A stretch of 64,000 nucleotides of DNA, taken from contig DUOB01000023.1 in the NCBI GenBank assembly GCA_012839035.1, forward strand, positions 1 through 64,000, given 5' to 3'. Numbering within the stretch: position 1 is the first letter of the stretch; every line of letters starts with the position of its first letter. A program made the position numbers and the translations under genes. The notes under the pieces were generated by a model. It was not told the DNA's origin, searched no databases, and worked only from the letters and a program-made list of their open reading frames with translations. This stretch comes from Propionibacterium sp. (GTDB taxonomy: Bacteria; Actinomycetota; Actinomycetes; Propionibacteriales; Propionibacteriaceae). Shown here piece by piece: positions 1 to 10,169 of the stretch.

Positions 1-109
1 CAGGGGCCGGCCCCTTTGGCGTCCCGGGCTAGTCTCGGAGCCTCACGGCGACTTGCAACGTCCAACCCAGGGCGCGGTCGACAGCCCGGGACGACGAGGG
101 AAGGGAACC

Positions 110-790
110 ATGACCGGACAGCACGAACCGGAGGGCACCAATCGATTCGAGACGTGGGCGGATGGGCAGACTCCCGCTGGCGATCAGCTCCCCAGCAGCG
201 GCCGCACCAGCGAGGCCCGGAGCGCCGGGTCACCGATCGACCATGGGCACGCCAGCGCCGCATCTGCGAGTGAGCCTCCCACCTGGACCCCGCCGCGTGA
301 CACCGTCAACCAGAGCTTTCCGCCCTATCCCTATGCGGCGCCGTCCGGCGAGCAGCGCGATGAGGCTTTCGAAGCGTTCCAGGGTTATCAGGCGAGCACC
401 AACTCCCAGCAGGGCTATTCACCCCAGCAGGGCTATTCGCAGCCCCTCCCCTATCAGGATCCGGGCTTGGCGGCCCTCGGCAGACTCGCGCGCCCGGGGC
501 CGAATGCGTCCTTTGCCACGCCCTCGCTCGTGCTTGGGATTCTTTCCCTGCTCTGTGGCGGAGTGACCGGCCCGATCGGACTCGGGCTCGGTGTCGCGGC
601 CCTGAAGCAGATCGAGGCAGCAGCGGGCCGTCTCGGCGGCCAGTTCCAGCAGGGGGATCCGGGGCAGCAGCACATCACGGAACGGGATGTACTCACCGAA
701 CGGCGCGGAATCGCCATCACCGGCATCGTTCTGAGTGGGCTCGGAACTCTGTATCTGCTCTTGTTGCTGCTTGGCGCGTTGGTCGGCTGA
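110..790 (+). CDS. DUF4190-type membrane protein
   Basis: A 226-residue protein of unknown function. Residues 1-130 are hydrophilic and rich in Gln, Pro, Ser and Tyr, with short QQGYS-type repeats. Two hydrophobic segments follow, at about 138-165 (with LGILSLLCGG) and 202-224 (YLLLLLLGALVG), which is the usual layout of DUF4190 proteins. The N-terminal tail is probably cytoplasmic and disordered. I chose the ATG at 110 because GAGGGAAGGGA lies just upstream; the longer ORF from 53 uses TTG without a comparable site. It converges with the DUF3017 gene. The family match is from pattern memory; function is unknown. Confidence 0.75.
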   Translation: MTGQHEPEGTNRFETWADGQTPAGDQLPSSGRTSEARSAGSPIDHGHASAASASEPPTWTPPRDTVNQSFPPYPYAAPSGEQRDEAFEAFQGYQASTNSQQGYSPQQGYSQPLPYQDPGLAALGRLARPGPNASFATPSLVLGILSLLCGGVTGPIGLGLGVAALKQIEAAAGRLGGQFQQGDPGQQHITERDVLTERRGIAITGIVLSGLGTLYLLLLLLGALVG

Positions 791-814
791 CCAGGCAGTC
801 CTGACAGCTGTCCT

Positions 815-1123
815 TCACGGTGAAGGGACGTTCACCGCGAGGACGATGATGGCGATTCCCGACCCGAGCAGGAACGCCACGTCGAAGAGTCTGCCCCGGA
901 CCTGCAGAAGACCTGCCACGTCGCGGGGCAGAACGGCCCGCAGGCCGGCCCCCACGCATATGGCACCGCCCATCAATGCCGTGCCCCGTCGCCAATAGCC
1001 CAGCACCACCAAGATCAAACCGATCCCGACAATGCCGAGCACCACGAACAACGGCCATTGCGTCAATGAGGCCGCGCTCGACCGCGCAATCGCCTTGAAG
1101 CTGCCGGTGTTGTCGGACTGCAC
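815..1123 (-). CDS. DUF3017 small membrane protein
   Basis: A 102-residue protein with three predicted membrane helices at about 23-44, 47-65 and 78-98, joined by short Arg-containing loops. It starts 2 bases after the folD stop codon, so it is almost certainly co-transcribed as the last gene of the PerM-like/purN/purH/folD operon. A DUF3017 membrane protein beside folD is a common actinobacterial arrangement (Rv3355c-Rv3356c in M. tuberculosis, from memory). Nothing shows a biochemical role. The family assignment rests on size, topology and neighbour. Confidence 0.75.
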   Translation of the reverse strand: MQSDNTGSFKAIARSSAASLTQWPLFVVLGIVGIGLILVVLGYWRRGTALMGGAICVGAGLRAVLPRDVAGLLQVRGRLFDVAFLLGSGIAIIVLAVNVPSP

Positions 1124-1125
1124 GA

Positions 1126-1989
1126 TCAGCCGTCCACAGCGGCCAGCGTCTCCGCCCGCTCAACCACGTTCTCCAGCAGCATCGCACGCGTCATCGGACC
1201 GACCCCGCCGGGATTGGGAGTCACCCACCCGGCGGTCTCCCAGACCTCGGGAGCAAAGTCACCCACCTGCTTCCCTTCCGCGTTCCGCGTGATGCCCACA
1301 TCGATCAGCGCCGCTCCGGGTTTGATCATGTCCGCTGTGATCAGACCGGGCACACCGGCCGCGCCCACCACGATGTCGGCCGCTCTCGTGTGCGCGGCGA
1401 GGTCGCGGGTGCCGGTGTGGCACATGGTGACGGTGGAGTTCTCCGAGCGCCGGGTGAGCAACAATCCCAAAGGCCGTCCGACGGTCGTGCCTCGGCCGAC
1501 CACGCAGACCTCTGCTCCGTTCAGCTCGACACCATGGCGACGCAGCAACTCGACGATCCCCCTGGGCGTACAGGGCAATGGACCAGGCTCACCCAGCACC
1601 AACTTCCCGAGGCTCATCGGTGCCAGCCCATCCGCGTCCTTGTCCGGATCGATGAGCGCCAACGCGGCATTCTCATCGAGATGCTTGGGCAGGGGCAGTT
1701 GGACGATATAGCCCGTGCAGGCAGGGTTCTCGTTCAGCGCGCGGATTTCTTCCCGGAGCCGTTCCTCGGAAGTATCGCCAGGCAGGTCAACACGGATCGA
1801 GGCGATGCCTATCTGCTCGCAGTCGCGGTGCTTGCCGTTCACATAGATCTGGCTGCCGGGATCATCTCCCACGAGCACCGTGCCGAGCCCGGGGACGATC
1901 CCTCGTTCCCGGAGCTCGGCGACTCGCAGTGCGAGCTCCGACTTGATGGCCGCAGCGGTGGCCTTGCCATCGAGTTTCTGCGCGGTCAT
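1126..1989 (-). CDS. folD: Bifunctional methylenetetrahydrofolate dehydrogenase/cyclohydrolase FolD
   Basis: A 287-residue cytosolic enzyme of normal FolD length. It interconverts 5,10-methylene-, 5,10-methenyl- and 10-formyl-tetrahydrofolate using NADP. The catalytic YxxxK pair is Y49/K53 (YVNGK), followed by QLPLP, the CTPRGI segment, the nucleotide-binding stretch [13 protein letters not shown] and the C-terminal [11 protein letters not shown] signature. The usual VVGRS is VVGRG here, a mild variant. It lies 33 bases downstream of purH. The link is direct: FolD makes the 10-formyl-THF that PurN and PurH consume. Confidence 0.97.
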   Translation of the reverse strand: MTAQKLDGKATAAAIKSELALRVAELRERGIVPGLGTVLVGDDPGSQIYVNGKHRDCEQIGIASIRVDLPGDTSEERLREEIRALNENPACTGYIVQLPLPKHLDENAALALIDPDKDADGLAPMSLGKLVLGEPGPLPCTPRGIVELLRRHGVELNGAEVCVVGRGTTVGRPLGLLLTRRSENSTVTMCHTGTRDLAAHTRAADIVVGAAGVPGLITADMIKPGAALIDVGITRNAEGKQVGDFAPEVWETAGWVTPNPGGVGPMTRAMLLENVVERAETLAAVDG

Positions 1990-2022
1990 GACAGCCTTTC
2001 GACGATGTTCGGGGAAATGAAG

Positions 2023-3582
2023 TCAGTGGAAGAAGTGTCGCGTGCCGGTGAAATAAAGCGTGACGCCGGCATCCCGGCAGGCGGCGACAGTGTCGTCGTC
2101 GCGCACTGAACCACCGGGCTGGACGATTGCCTTCACGCCCGCCTCGATGAGGATCTCCGGCCCATCCGAGAAGGGGAAGAAGGCATCCGATGCGGCCACC
2201 GAGCCGGCCGCCCGCTCCCCTGCTCGATCCACAGCCAGCTTGCAGGAATCGACGCGGTTCACCTGGCCCATGCCGACTCCCACCGAAGCGCCATCGCTGG
2301 CGAGCAGAATCGCGTTGGATTTCACCGCACGGCAGGCTCGCCAGGCGAACTCCAGATCCGCCAGCATCGCCTCGTCAGCAGCCTCACCAGCGGCGAGCGT
2401 CCAGTTGACCGGGTTGTCCCCGTCGGCGTCCAGCCGGTCCGGGGCCTGCAGCAGCGCACCCCCGGAGATGGGGTGCAGGTTGCGGGTGCGGTGAGCGTAC
2501 GCGGGCGCGGCCAGCAGCCGAATGTTCTTCTTGGCCGTCAGGATCTCAAGTGCCCCGTCCTCATAGCCGGGTGCGATGACAACCTCGGTGAAAATGTCTT
2601 TGACGGTCTCGGCCATCGCCACACTCACCGGCCGGTTGGTGGCGATCACTCCCCCGAAGGCGGAGAGCGGATCGCAGGCGTGCGCCTTGGCGTGCGCCTC
2701 GGCGATATCGGTGCCCACCGCGATGCCGCACGGATTGGCGTGCTTGATGATGGCGACACACGGATCACTGAAGTCATAGGCCGCCCGATAGGCCGCCTCC
2801 CCGTCGGTGTAGTTGTTGAAGCTCATCTCCTTGCCATGGAGCTGCTCTGCCTGGGTGATCCCGGCCGGGCCGGGAGGATAGGCGTACAGCGCGGCCGGCT
2901 GGTGGGAATTCTCGCCATAGCGCAACGTGCCCTGCTTGTGCCAGGCCGCCCCCAGCCATGCCGGATAGCCATCCCCACCCGAGGAGTCCGTGAGCACCGA
3001 CCCCATCCAGGAGGCCACGGCGATGTCGTATTCCGCCGTGTGCTGGAACGCCCGGGCCGCCAGTTCCTGTCGTTCGGCCAAGGTGAATCCCCCTTCGGAG
3101 AGTGCACGCACGACCATCGGATAGTGGCTGGGGGATGTCACGATCGCGACGCTCGGATGGTTCTTGGCGGCGGCACGCACCATCGTCGGGCCACCGATAT
3201 CGATCTGTTCGACGCATTCGTCCGGGGTGGCCCCGCTCGCGACGGTGTCTGCGAAGGCATACAGGTTGACCACGACCAGATCGAAGGGTTCGACGCCGAG
3301 CTCCCCCAGCTGCTGACGATGGCTCTCCAGCCGACGATCCGCCAGGATGCCTGCATGCACCATCGGGTGCAGCGTCTTGACCCGGCCGTCCAGACACTCC
3401 GGGAAGCCGGTGACCTGATCGACAGGAGTGACGGGTACGCCGGCATCCGCCAGCCGCTTGGCGGTCGAGCCGGTGGACACGACTTCCACACCAGCTTCGG
3501 CGAGGGCTCGCCCGAGGTCCTCCAGCCCGGACTTGTCATAGGTGGACACCAGTGCGCGCTTGATGGGCAGACGGTCGGACAT
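2023..3582 (-). CDS. purH: Bifunctional AICAR formyltransferase/IMP cyclohydrolase PurH
   Basis: A 519-residue cytosolic enzyme catalysing the last two steps of IMP synthesis: formylation of AICAR with 10-formyl-THF, then ring closure. The N-terminal MGS-like cyclohydrolase domain begins with [11 protein letters not shown] and covers about residues 1-190. The transformylase domain follows, with the conserved KHANPCG motif near residue 280 and a typical C-terminus ending in [10 protein letters not shown]. The start lies 6 bases after the purN stop, so the two are translationally close in one operon. Length and domains are those of an intact gene. Confidence 0.98.
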   Translation of the reverse strand: MSDRLPIKRALVSTYDKSGLEDLGRALAEAGVEVVSTGSTAKRLADAGVPVTPVDQVTGFPECLDGRVKTLHPMVHAGILADRRLESHRQQLGELGVEPFDLVVVNLYAFADTVASGATPDECVEQIDIGGPTMVRAAAKNHPSVAIVTSPSHYPMVVRALSEGGFTLAERQELAARAFQHTAEYDIAVASWMGSVLTDSSGGDGYPAWLGAAWHKQGTLRYGENSHQPAALYAYPPGPAGITQAEQLHGKEMSFNNYTDGEAAYRAAYDFSDPCVAIIKHANPCGIAVGTDIAEAHAKAHACDPLSAFGGVIATNRPVSVAMAETVKDIFTEVVIAPGYEDGALEILTAKKNIRLLAAPAYAHRTRNLHPISGGALLQAPDRLDADGDNPVNWTLAAGEAADEAMLADLEFAWRACRAVKSNAILLASDGASVGVGMGQVNRVDSCKLAVDRAGERAAGSVAASDAFFPFSDGPEILIEAGVKAIVQPGGSVRDDDTVAACRDAGVTLYFTGTRHFFH

Positions 3583-3588
3583 GCAGTT

Positions 3589-4182
3589 TCAGCTCTCCTC
3601 GGTTTGTTCGCGCAGTTTCGACGCGAATTCGGTCACGGTCTCGATCAGCAGACGCCGTTCGACCACCTTGATGCGTTCATGCAGGGACTCGATGGTGTCA
3701 TCGGGCAGCACTCGGACAGCTTCCTGCGCGAGGATCCGTCCGGTATCGACGCCGGCATCGACCTGGAAGACCGTGGCGCCGGTCACTTTTACACCAGCCG
3801 CGAGTGCGTCGCGTGGCCCGTGCATGCCCGGAAAGGCCGGCAACAGAGCGGGATGGGTGTTGATCATCCGCCCGCTGAAGCGGCTCAGGAAGGTGTCGCC
3901 GACAAGCTTCATGAAGCCTGCGGAAACCACCAGGTCGGGGTTATGGGCAGCGACCAAACGCGTGAGCTCCGCATCCCAGGCCGCACGGTCCGCGCCCTTG
4001 ACGAACGGGTGACTGAATGTGGGGATGCCGACTCGTTCAGCACGAGCCAGACCTTCGATCCCGGTTCTGTCGGCGCCGACACACACGACCTGCGCGGGCA
4101 CAGTGCCTGCAGCGATGGCATCCAGCAGTGCGGCCAGCAACGTCCCGGAACCGGAGACGAGGACGACCACACGACAAGTCAC
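3589..4182 (-). CDS. purN: Phosphoribosylglycinamide formyltransferase PurN
   Basis: A 197-residue cytosolic enzyme that formylates GAR with 10-formyl-THF, the third step of purine synthesis. Expected catalytic residues are N108 and H110 in INTHPALLP and the VDAGVDTG loop with D146. The N-terminal phosphate-binding loop reads GSGTLL rather than GSGSNL, a tolerated variant. The start is GTG at 4182. No Shine-Dalgarno is visible, but TAGAGT lies 7 bases upstream, so a leaderless internal transcript is possible. It sits 41 bases after the PerM-like gene and 6 bases before purH. Confidence 0.96.
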   Translation of the reverse strand: MTCRVVVLVSGSGTLLAALLDAIAAGTVPAQVVCVGADRTGIEGLARAERVGIPTFSHPFVKGADRAAWDAELTRLVAAHNPDLVVSAGFMKLVGDTFLSRFSGRMINTHPALLPAFPGMHGPRDALAAGVKVTGATVFQVDAGVDTGRILAQEAVRVLPDDTIESLHERIKVVERRLLIETVTEFASKLREQTEES

Positions 4183-4223
4183 GGCATCGACTCTATCGCC
4201 CCGGGACGAGGGCGGCGTCCCCT

Positions 4224-5666
4224 CTATCGCCCCGAGACGATCGTGGGTTCGTCATCCCCGACAGCGGAAATCGTGGGCTCGTCACCATCGGCGGGTTGGC
4301 TGGCGCGTGCTCCGCTCGCTGGGCGCCGAAAGTTGACCAGAGTCGGTTCCGCAGCCTCCTCGCTCCCTGTTCGCCCGTCACTGCGGTCCTCGCCCTCCTG
4401 CGCGCTGGACTGCAGACCGTCCACGCGCTCAGCCCTGCGCATCCGGAGCCGCCTGACCACGACCCCGACCAGCCCAGTCGCGGTGGCCGGCAGCGCCAGG
4501 AGTGGGGCCCCGAGGAGCAACAGCTCCGGCATCAGCGGCCCGAGGCCGATCAGTCTGGCCTCACCCAGGTTCCCACGAGACACCAACGCCAGAAGTGCGA
4601 GGAGAGCCAGACCCCCGAGACCCGCGAGGAAGCTCACTCCTGCAGCCTCGTCGACCCGCAACGCGGGCCGACGGCGCAGCACCACCAAGCCAGCGATGAT
4701 CCCTGCCCCCACCCCGACAGCCAGCCACAGAAGCGCCCACTGACCTGGTGCCCCTGCGGGAAGCGCGCCCAGCACGGGGATGGAGGGCACCAGTCCGATG
4801 TCGGTCGCCGGTGGGGAAACAATTGTGCCGTCCCCCATCGTGAATCCCGCTCCCAAGATCCAGGAGGCGGACCAGATGAGCAGATTCGGCCAGAACGCGA
4901 CTTGGGCCACCACGAGCTGGACCATGCTTCCGCCATCTGCTCCGAGGCCGTGCGCGATTGCCGAGATCCGTTCGTGGTGCAGGACGAGGCTGGTGGCCAG
5001 CACAGCCGCTGCGCCCACCAGGACCGTCCACAACGCCGCGACCGCAGCCGCCGGAACGACTCGGGCCCATTCGGGCAACAACTTCACCAACGCGAGGTCG
5101 ACCACCCGCCCGGCTCCCCAGAGGGAACCGACCGCAGCCAGCAGAGCGGCACCGAGGAATGAGCGGCCCGCCTGCTCGAGCGAGCCGAAGGTGAGTGCGG
5201 TGAGCGCGGTCACGAGGGCGTACGCGCCCACCATCAGAGCGAGCAGCCGCAGCAGCTGCGAGCGCTGCAAGGGCCCCGCCTGGGTGAAGCTCTGCACCAT
5301 CCCCGACGTCAGGCCCCCTACAAGAAGCAACAGCAACGCGGACAGTCCCAACGGGACGAGCGTCCAGTTGACTGCACCGATCTGCAGACCGCCGCCATGG
5401 GCCAGAAGCCACAACTGGGTGGCTGCGCCGAATACTGGTCCAATCTCTCCGGAGAGGCTCGCGAACCAGTTGATGACCACGATCAGACAGACGACCAGCC
5501 AACCCGCGACCCCCGCAGCCAATCCTGCGAGGAGGGCGTGCGCCCACTGTGGCAGCGGCGGTGTGGCCCCTGCGAGCTCGCTGTCGCCCTCCGGGACGGG
5601 ATCCGCCCGGTGGACCATGAGTCGCAGGGGATTGCGGAGGCGTTGCCTGGAGAAGTCATTCGACAT
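4224..5666 (-). CDS. PerM-like multi-pass membrane protein (DUF6350)
   Basis: A 480-residue membrane protein with about ten hydrophobic segments and a charged C-terminal tail of about 60 residues that ends in two EPTI motifs (DEPTISAVGDDEPTIVSG). It is the first gene of the purN-purH-folD operon, the position held by perM (Rv0955) in M. tuberculosis, whose product is reported to support cell division. Orthology is inferred from position, length and topology rather than a shared motif. I chose the ATG at 5666 because GAGGA lies upstream and the preceding ORF extension is antisense to the divergent neighbour. Confidence 0.75.
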   Translation of the reverse strand: MSNDFSRQRLRNPLRLMVHRADPVPEGDSELAGATPPLPQWAHALLAGLAAGVAGWLVVCLIVVINWFASLSGEIGPVFGAATQLWLLAHGGGLQIGAVNWTLVPLGLSALLLLLVGGLTSGMVQSFTQAGPLQRSQLLRLLALMVGAYALVTALTALTFGSLEQAGRSFLGAALLAAVGSLWGAGRVVDLALVKLLPEWARVVPAAAVAALWTVLVGAAAVLATSLVLHHERISAIAHGLGADGGSMVQLVVAQVAFWPNLLIWSASWILGAGFTMGDGTIVSPPATDIGLVPSIPVLGALPAGAPGQWALLWLAVGVGAGIIAGLVVLRRRPALRVDEAAGVSFLAGLGGLALLALLALVSRGNLGEARLIGLGPLMPELLLLGAPLLALPATATGLVGVVVRRLRMRRAERVDGLQSSAQEGEDRSDGRTGSEEAAEPTLVNFRRPASGARASQPADGDEPTISAVGDDEPTIVSGR

Positions 5667-5786
5667 ATCGATCAGCATCCTCGCCGAAAGTCGGGACGCA
5701 GGATCGCCGGACACGCGCTGGCGAGCTAGATTTGACGTCTGTGACATCTGGGGCGCGTCGCGCCCGGATCCTTGGGAGGAGTGAGC

Positions 5787-7757
5787 TTGACCAACGACGC
5801 GAACAACGATCGCTCTCGGCGGGACGCGGACTCCGCCCCGGAGGACGGTCTTGCCCAGCCAGAAACCCCCGACGGCGAGCAGGACGGGACCCGGGCTCGC
5901 TCCGGCTGGTCCGACTCCGAGGTGGATGAGCAACCCGGCCCGCGCGCCGCTGGTTATTCGGAGCACGCCCCGATCAAGGGAACGCCCACACCCGGCCACC
6001 CGACGCCCACCGGCCGTCGGGAAGAAGGCCCGTCAATAGTGGCCCGCCCGCTGAGCGGCACCACGCCCAGGGCAACGAACGAGCCGCCCCAAGCACCCAC
6101 CGGATCCGGCAGTCAGCCCACTGCGCCGAAACCCGTCAGCGAAGGCCCGCGGGAAGTCGTCCCGGATTTCCGTCGGCCGGCAACCCCGGCGGACGCTTCG
6201 CCGAACGACGCCCGCGAGGATGACGCCATGACTGGTGAAGTCCCAAAGTCACGGGACAGATCCGTCGAGGATGACCCCGACCCCACCGCCCGGCCCGACA
6301 ATCCCTTCGCGCCCAAGGTCGACCCCGAGTCCGCCCGGAAGCCGCGCTTCCAGGACCGTCGATCCAAGCGCAAGGAGGAGAGCACCACCGGCAAGCGCGC
6401 CGCGGTCAAGCAGCGGCGTTTCGGGCGGTCCAGGGAGGCCACTGACGGACGTGCTCCACTGGGCGCGCGAAACGGAATCGCACTCGCGGTCGCAGGGATC
6501 GCGGTCGTGGCGATCATCGCCCTGATCGCCAGCACGGCCCTGTGGTGGTTCACCCGGGACGAGGACGCAGGAGGCGCCACCCCCGACGACCCCGCGGCAA
6601 CCCCGGGCCCCGCGCTCAGCGCGAACATGATGCTCACGCCGGAGATGGCCAAGATCATTGACCCGAGCCGGACCTGGACCCAGACCCTTGACCAGGCAGG
6701 CGTCAATGATTCCTCACCGGGCGTTGCCTGCATCGGGCCGCTGGCCGCCGATCAGCCGATCCCCGAGATCACCCAGTTGCGCATGGTGTCCGGCGACGGC
6801 AACGACCGCACGGCCGCACTGCACCGCGCGGATGCCTATGCCACCAACGAGGAGGCGCAGAAGGTCTTCGAGTTCCGCAGTGCCGAACTCGGCTCCTGCA
6901 CCGATACGTCGCTCTACGTCGAGAAGGGCCTTGATGTCACCGGCATCGGGGATCAGGCACTGGGCGTACGACTGGTGCTGCACGACACCAAGCCCGAATA
7001 CCACACCGTCCTGCTGGTGCGAACCGGCAAAGTGGTCAACCTGTTGGATGTCGCGCGCGCATCCGAACCTGTGGACATGGAGGCCCAGGTCAAAGCACTC
7101 GGTCAGTCCATCGACCACCAGTGCCGCCCCGCCGTGGGGCTGTGCACGGAGCCCGACACATCCGTGCAGATCGGCGTGCCCCCGGCAGGCGGGGAACAAC
7201 CTGGTTTCCTGACCTCCGGAGACATTCCGCGCGTGACTCCGGGCGCGGGCACGTGGCGGGGGAACGCGCCGGCCGAACAGGTCGATGTGCAGGACGGCTC
7301 GAGCTGTGAAGCGATTGACCTGAGCACGATCGGCGGGACGGGTGTGACGCGCAAGCAGCGCACCTATCTGCTGCGCAACGACGCCGCGGCTCCACCGCAG
7401 TTCGGCATCGACCAGGTCGTGCTCACGATGGAGTCCGCGGAGGCAGCCAGCGAACTCGTGCAGCGGGTCAACGACAACATCGCGAGCTGCAACACCCGGA
7501 CGCTGACTTCCGAGATGGTCAAGGAAGCGCCGCTCCTCACGCCGGGACAGGACGGGGTGGAGATCCGGGGGCACTGGTACATCGTGAACTCCAAGGTCGA
7601 TCAGGCCCAGATGCAGAAGTACCGCGTCGGCCTATTCAGTGCCGGAAACAAGTTCGTGTATCTCCGGTCCAACCCGACCGAAACGTTCGACTTCACCGAT
7701 GAGGCGTGGATCGGCGTGAACTTGCGGGCCGGCGAGCGGATCACCCAGGTGGACTGA
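5787..7757 (+). CDS. Single-pass membrane protein with duplicated extracytoplasmic sensor-like domain
   Basis: A 656-residue protein. Residues 1-225 are Pro/Ser/Asp-rich and end in a basic stretch. One membrane helix lies at about 230-255 (IALAVAGIAVVAIIALIAS), so the rest is probably outside the cell. The exported part holds two related domains, about 275-455 and 480-656. Both carry the pattern of a Cys-containing start, an ADAYATNEEAQKVFEFRS-like or EAASELVQRVNDN-like helix, then a Cys and a VGI/WYIVNS strand. This resembles the PknH-type sensor domain fold, but there is no kinase domain. The TTG at 5787 is preferred because GGGAGGA ends 6 bases upstream. Function unknown. Confidence 0.7.
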   Translation: MTNDANNDRSRRDADSAPEDGLAQPETPDGEQDGTRARSGWSDSEVDEQPGPRAAGYSEHAPIKGTPTPGHPTPTGRREEGPSIVARPLSGTTPRATNEPPQAPTGSGSQPTAPKPVSEGPREVVPDFRRPATPADASPNDAREDDAMTGEVPKSRDRSVEDDPDPTARPDNPFAPKVDPESARKPRFQDRRSKRKEESTTGKRAAVKQRRFGRSREATDGRAPLGARNGIALAVAGIAVVAIIALIASTALWWFTRDEDAGGATPDDPAATPGPALSANMMLTPEMAKIIDPSRTWTQTLDQAGVNDSSPGVACIGPLAADQPIPEITQLRMVSGDGNDRTAALHRADAYATNEEAQKVFEFRSAELGSCTDTSLYVEKGLDVTGIGDQALGVRLVLHDTKPEYHTVLLVRTGKVVNLLDVARASEPVDMEAQVKALGQSIDHQCRPAVGLCTEPDTSVQIGVPPAGGEQPGFLTSGDIPRVTPGAGTWRGNAPAEQVDVQDGSSCEAIDLSTIGGTGVTRKQRTYLLRNDAAAPPQFGIDQVVLTMESAEAASELVQRVNDNIASCNTRTLTSEMVKEAPLLTPGQDGVEIRGHWYIVNSKVDQAQMQKYRVGLFSAGNKFVYLRSNPTETFDFTDEAWIGVNLRAGERITQVD

Positions 7758-7794
7758 GCGCGTCAGGGCGTACGCCGCCTGCTTCCGAACACAG

Positions 7795-7824
7795 AAAACC
7801 CCGGACGTCATTGTCCGGGGTTTT
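7795..7824. terminator. Bidirectional rho-independent terminator
   Basis: A perfect 12-bp stem, AAAACCCCGGAC / GTCCGGGGTTTT, with a 6-base loop, lies between the convergent sensor-domain gene and sucD. A T-run ends the stem on both strands, so it can stop transcription from either side. Confidence 0.92.
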
Positions 7825-7870
7825 CGCTATTCCTGACGTTACGCTGCCCTGACTTCTGAGGGCAACATTC

Positions 7871-8764
7871 TCATCCTGCGAGCGACTCCATGATCTCACG
7901 CATGAGCGCAGCGGTCTCCGACGGCGTCTTGCCGACCTTGACACCCGCCGCTTCCAAGGCTTCCTGCTTGGCAGCCGCGGTGCCGGAGGAGCCGGACACG
8001 ATCGCACCGGCGTGACCCATCGTCTTGCCCTCGGGCGCGGTGAATCCGGCGACATAGCCGACGACAGGCTTGGTGACATTGGCTTGGATGTACGCGGCAG
8101 CGCGCTCCTCCGCGTCACCACCGATCTCACCGATCATGACGATCGCATCGGTGTCGGCGTCGTCCTGGAAGGCCTGCAGGCAGTCGATATGGGTCGTCCC
8201 GATGACCGGGTCGCCCCCGATACCGACGGCCGTGGAGAACCCGAAATCCCGCAGTTCGTACATCATCTGATAAGTCAGCGTGCCCGACTTGGACACCAGT
8301 CCGATGCGGCCGGGCTTGGGCGCGATATCGGCCGGGATGATGCCGGCGTTGGAGAGCCCGGGAGAGATGATCCCGGGACAGTTCGGCCCGATCAGGCGGG
8401 TCTTGGTGCCCTTGGTGAGCGAGAAGAACTCCGTGGTGTCCTTGACCGCGACACCCTCGGTGATGCAGACCACCAGCGGCATCTCGGCTTCGATCGCCTC
8501 GACCACAGCGGCCTTGGTGAACTTGGCCGGCACGAAAACCACCGACACGTTCGCACCGGTGGCGTCCATGGCCTCCTTGACGGTGCCGAAGACGGGGATC
8601 TGGACGCCATCGGGGAAGTCGACCTGTTCACCCGCCTTGCGCGGGTTCACACCGCCGACCACATTGGTTCCGGAGGCGAGCATGCGGGTGGTGTGCTTCA
8701 TGCCCTCGGAGCCGGTCATGCCCTGGACGATGATCTTCGAGTCAGCGTTGAGAAAGATTGCCAT
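7871..8764 (-). CDS. sucD: Succinyl-CoA synthetase alpha subunit
   Basis: A 297-residue subunit of the TCA-cycle enzyme that interconverts succinyl-CoA and succinate with NDP phosphorylation. The N-terminal CoA-binding Rossmann domain begins [11 protein letters not shown] and includes the GGVNPRKAG segment. The ligase domain contains [10 protein letters not shown] and the phosphohistidine loop GHAGAIV near residue 245. It starts 17 bases downstream of sucC, so the two are co-transcribed, as expected for an alpha2beta2 or alpha-beta enzyme. A strong terminator follows the stop codon. Confidence 0.98.
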   Translation of the reverse strand: MAIFLNADSKIIVQGMTGSEGMKHTTRMLASGTNVVGGVNPRKAGEQVDFPDGVQIPVFGTVKEAMDATGANVSVVFVPAKFTKAAVVEAIEAEMPLVVCITEGVAVKDTTEFFSLTKGTKTRLIGPNCPGIISPGLSNAGIIPADIAPKPGRIGLVSKSGTLTYQMMYELRDFGFSTAVGIGGDPVIGTTHIDCLQAFQDDADTDAIVMIGEIGGDAEERAAAYIQANVTKPVVGYVAGFTAPEGKTMGHAGAIVSGSSGTAAAKQEALEAAGVKVGKTPSETAALMREIMESLAG

Positions 8765-8781
8765 CTTTGTCGTCGTCCCTT

Positions 8782-9963
8782 TCAGTTCGCCTGGGAGGCA
8801 AGTTCAGCAACCCGGCGGGCTGCCTCGTCCATGGTGTCGACCCGCTCGAGCAGCGGGAGACCCGCGTCGTCGAGGATCTTGCGGCCGAGCTCGGCATTGT
8901 TGCCGTCCAGCCGCACGACGAGAGGCTTCGGGCTTGCGCCCGCGTCGCCAAGAATCTTGTACGCCTGCACGATGCCGTTCGCGACTGCGTCGCACGCAGT
9001 GATGCCGCCGAACACATTCACGAACACGGACTGGACCGCAGGATCGTTGAAAATGATGTCGAGGCCGTTGGCCATGACCTCGGCGTTCGCACCTCCACCG
9101 ATATCCAGGAAGTTGGCGGGGCTCGGGCTGCCGGGGAACTCCTCACCGGCATAGGCGACCACGTCGAGCGTGGACATGACCAGTCCTGCACCGTTGCCGA
9201 TGATGCCGACATTGCCGTCGAGCTTCACGTAGTTGAGGTTCTTTTCCTGCGCCTTGATCTCGAGCGGATCGGTGGCGTCGATGTCCTGCAGCGCGGCGTG
9301 ATGGGGCTGCCGGAAGCTGGCGTTGTCGTCCAGGGTGACCTTGCCGTCGAGCGCGACGATGGTGCCGTCGCCGGTCTTGACCAAGGGGTTGACCTCGACG
9401 AGCGTGGCGTCCTCGGCCTGGTAAACCTCACCGAGCTTCACGAGCACATCGGCGATCTGATCCCGGTCCGCCTCAGGGAAGTTGGCGGCGGCGACGATCT
9501 CGTCGGCCTTGGCCCGGTCGATCCCGACGAGCGGATCAACGGAGACCTTGGCGAGGGCCTCGGGGCGCTCCTCCGCGAGTTGTTCGATGTCCATGCCACC
9601 CTCGACCGAGCACATGGCCAGATAGGAGCGGTTGGCCCGGTCCAGGAGGAGGGAAAAATAGTATTCTTCCGCGATGTCCGCACCCTCTGCGATCATGACG
9701 CGACGCACGGTGTGGCCCTTGATGTCCATGCCGAGGATCTCCCCGGCCTTTTCAGCGGCTTCGGCCGGGCTCTTGGCGATCTTGACGCCACCCGCCTTGC
9801 CTCGTCCACCCGTCTTGACCTGTGCTTTGACCACAACAACGGGGGTGCCGAGCTGTTCGGCAGCGGCACCGGCTTCTTCGGCGTTGGTGACAGTTATGCC
9901 CCGGAGCACCGGGACGCCGTGCGACTCGAAAAGGTCGCGCGCCTGGTATTCGTAGAGGTCCAC
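8782..9963 (-). CDS. sucC: Succinyl-CoA synthetase beta subunit
   Basis: A 393-residue ATP-grasp subunit that binds the nucleotide and partners SucD. The N-terminus [19 protein letters not shown] is typical, followed by the [15 protein letters not shown] lysine/glycine loop, EVNPLV in the ATP-grasp core, and [10 protein letters not shown] with VNVFGGI in the C-terminal ligase domain. Length is normal. It precedes sucD by 17 bases. The solo B12-binding gene lies about 200 bases upstream on the same strand, which suggests a link between succinyl-CoA and methylmalonyl-CoA metabolism. Confidence 0.98.
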   Translation of the reverse strand: MDLYEYQARDLFESHGVPVLRGITVTNAEEAGAAAEQLGTPVVVVKAQVKTGGRGKAGGVKIAKSPAEAAEKAGEILGMDIKGHTVRRVMIAEGADIAEEYYFSLLLDRANRSYLAMCSVEGGMDIEQLAEERPEALAKVSVDPLVGIDRAKADEIVAAANFPEADRDQIADVLVKLGEVYQAEDATLVEVNPLVKTGDGTIVALDGKVTLDDNASFRQPHHAALQDIDATDPLEIKAQEKNLNYVKLDGNVGIIGNGAGLVMSTLDVVAYAGEEFPGSPSPANFLDIGGGANAEVMANGLDIIFNDPAVQSVFVNVFGGITACDAVANGIVQAYKILGDAGASPKPLVVRLDGNNAELGRKILDDAGLPLLERVDTMDEAARRVAELASQAN

Positions 9964-10169
9964 GACGGCTCCATCCTTGGTTGCCTTTCCGCCGGCGGCC
10001 GGCGGTTCTCCAATGCTCGCGTGGGTGGCGTACGCCCGATGGCGAGCAGGCGCGACGCTTGCGCCCAGAGGGTGACAGTAGCGGACCCCGGTGGGCTATA
10101 CAGAAAAAAGCTGTCGATCGGACCCGACCTGGCGCTCAGTTCGGCCTGCAGGCATGGGTTGTCAGGGAT

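Noticed and set aside
3-14. GGGGCCGGCCCC palindrome at the window start
   Set aside because: It could be the stem of an upstream terminator, but there is no proper loop, only a short TTT follows and the upstream gene is not visible.
2473-4743. 756-aa plus-strand ORF across purH-purN
   Set aside because: It is antisense to two well-defined enzymes; its composition (Arg/Gly/His-rich) is that of a shadow frame in GC-rich DNA.
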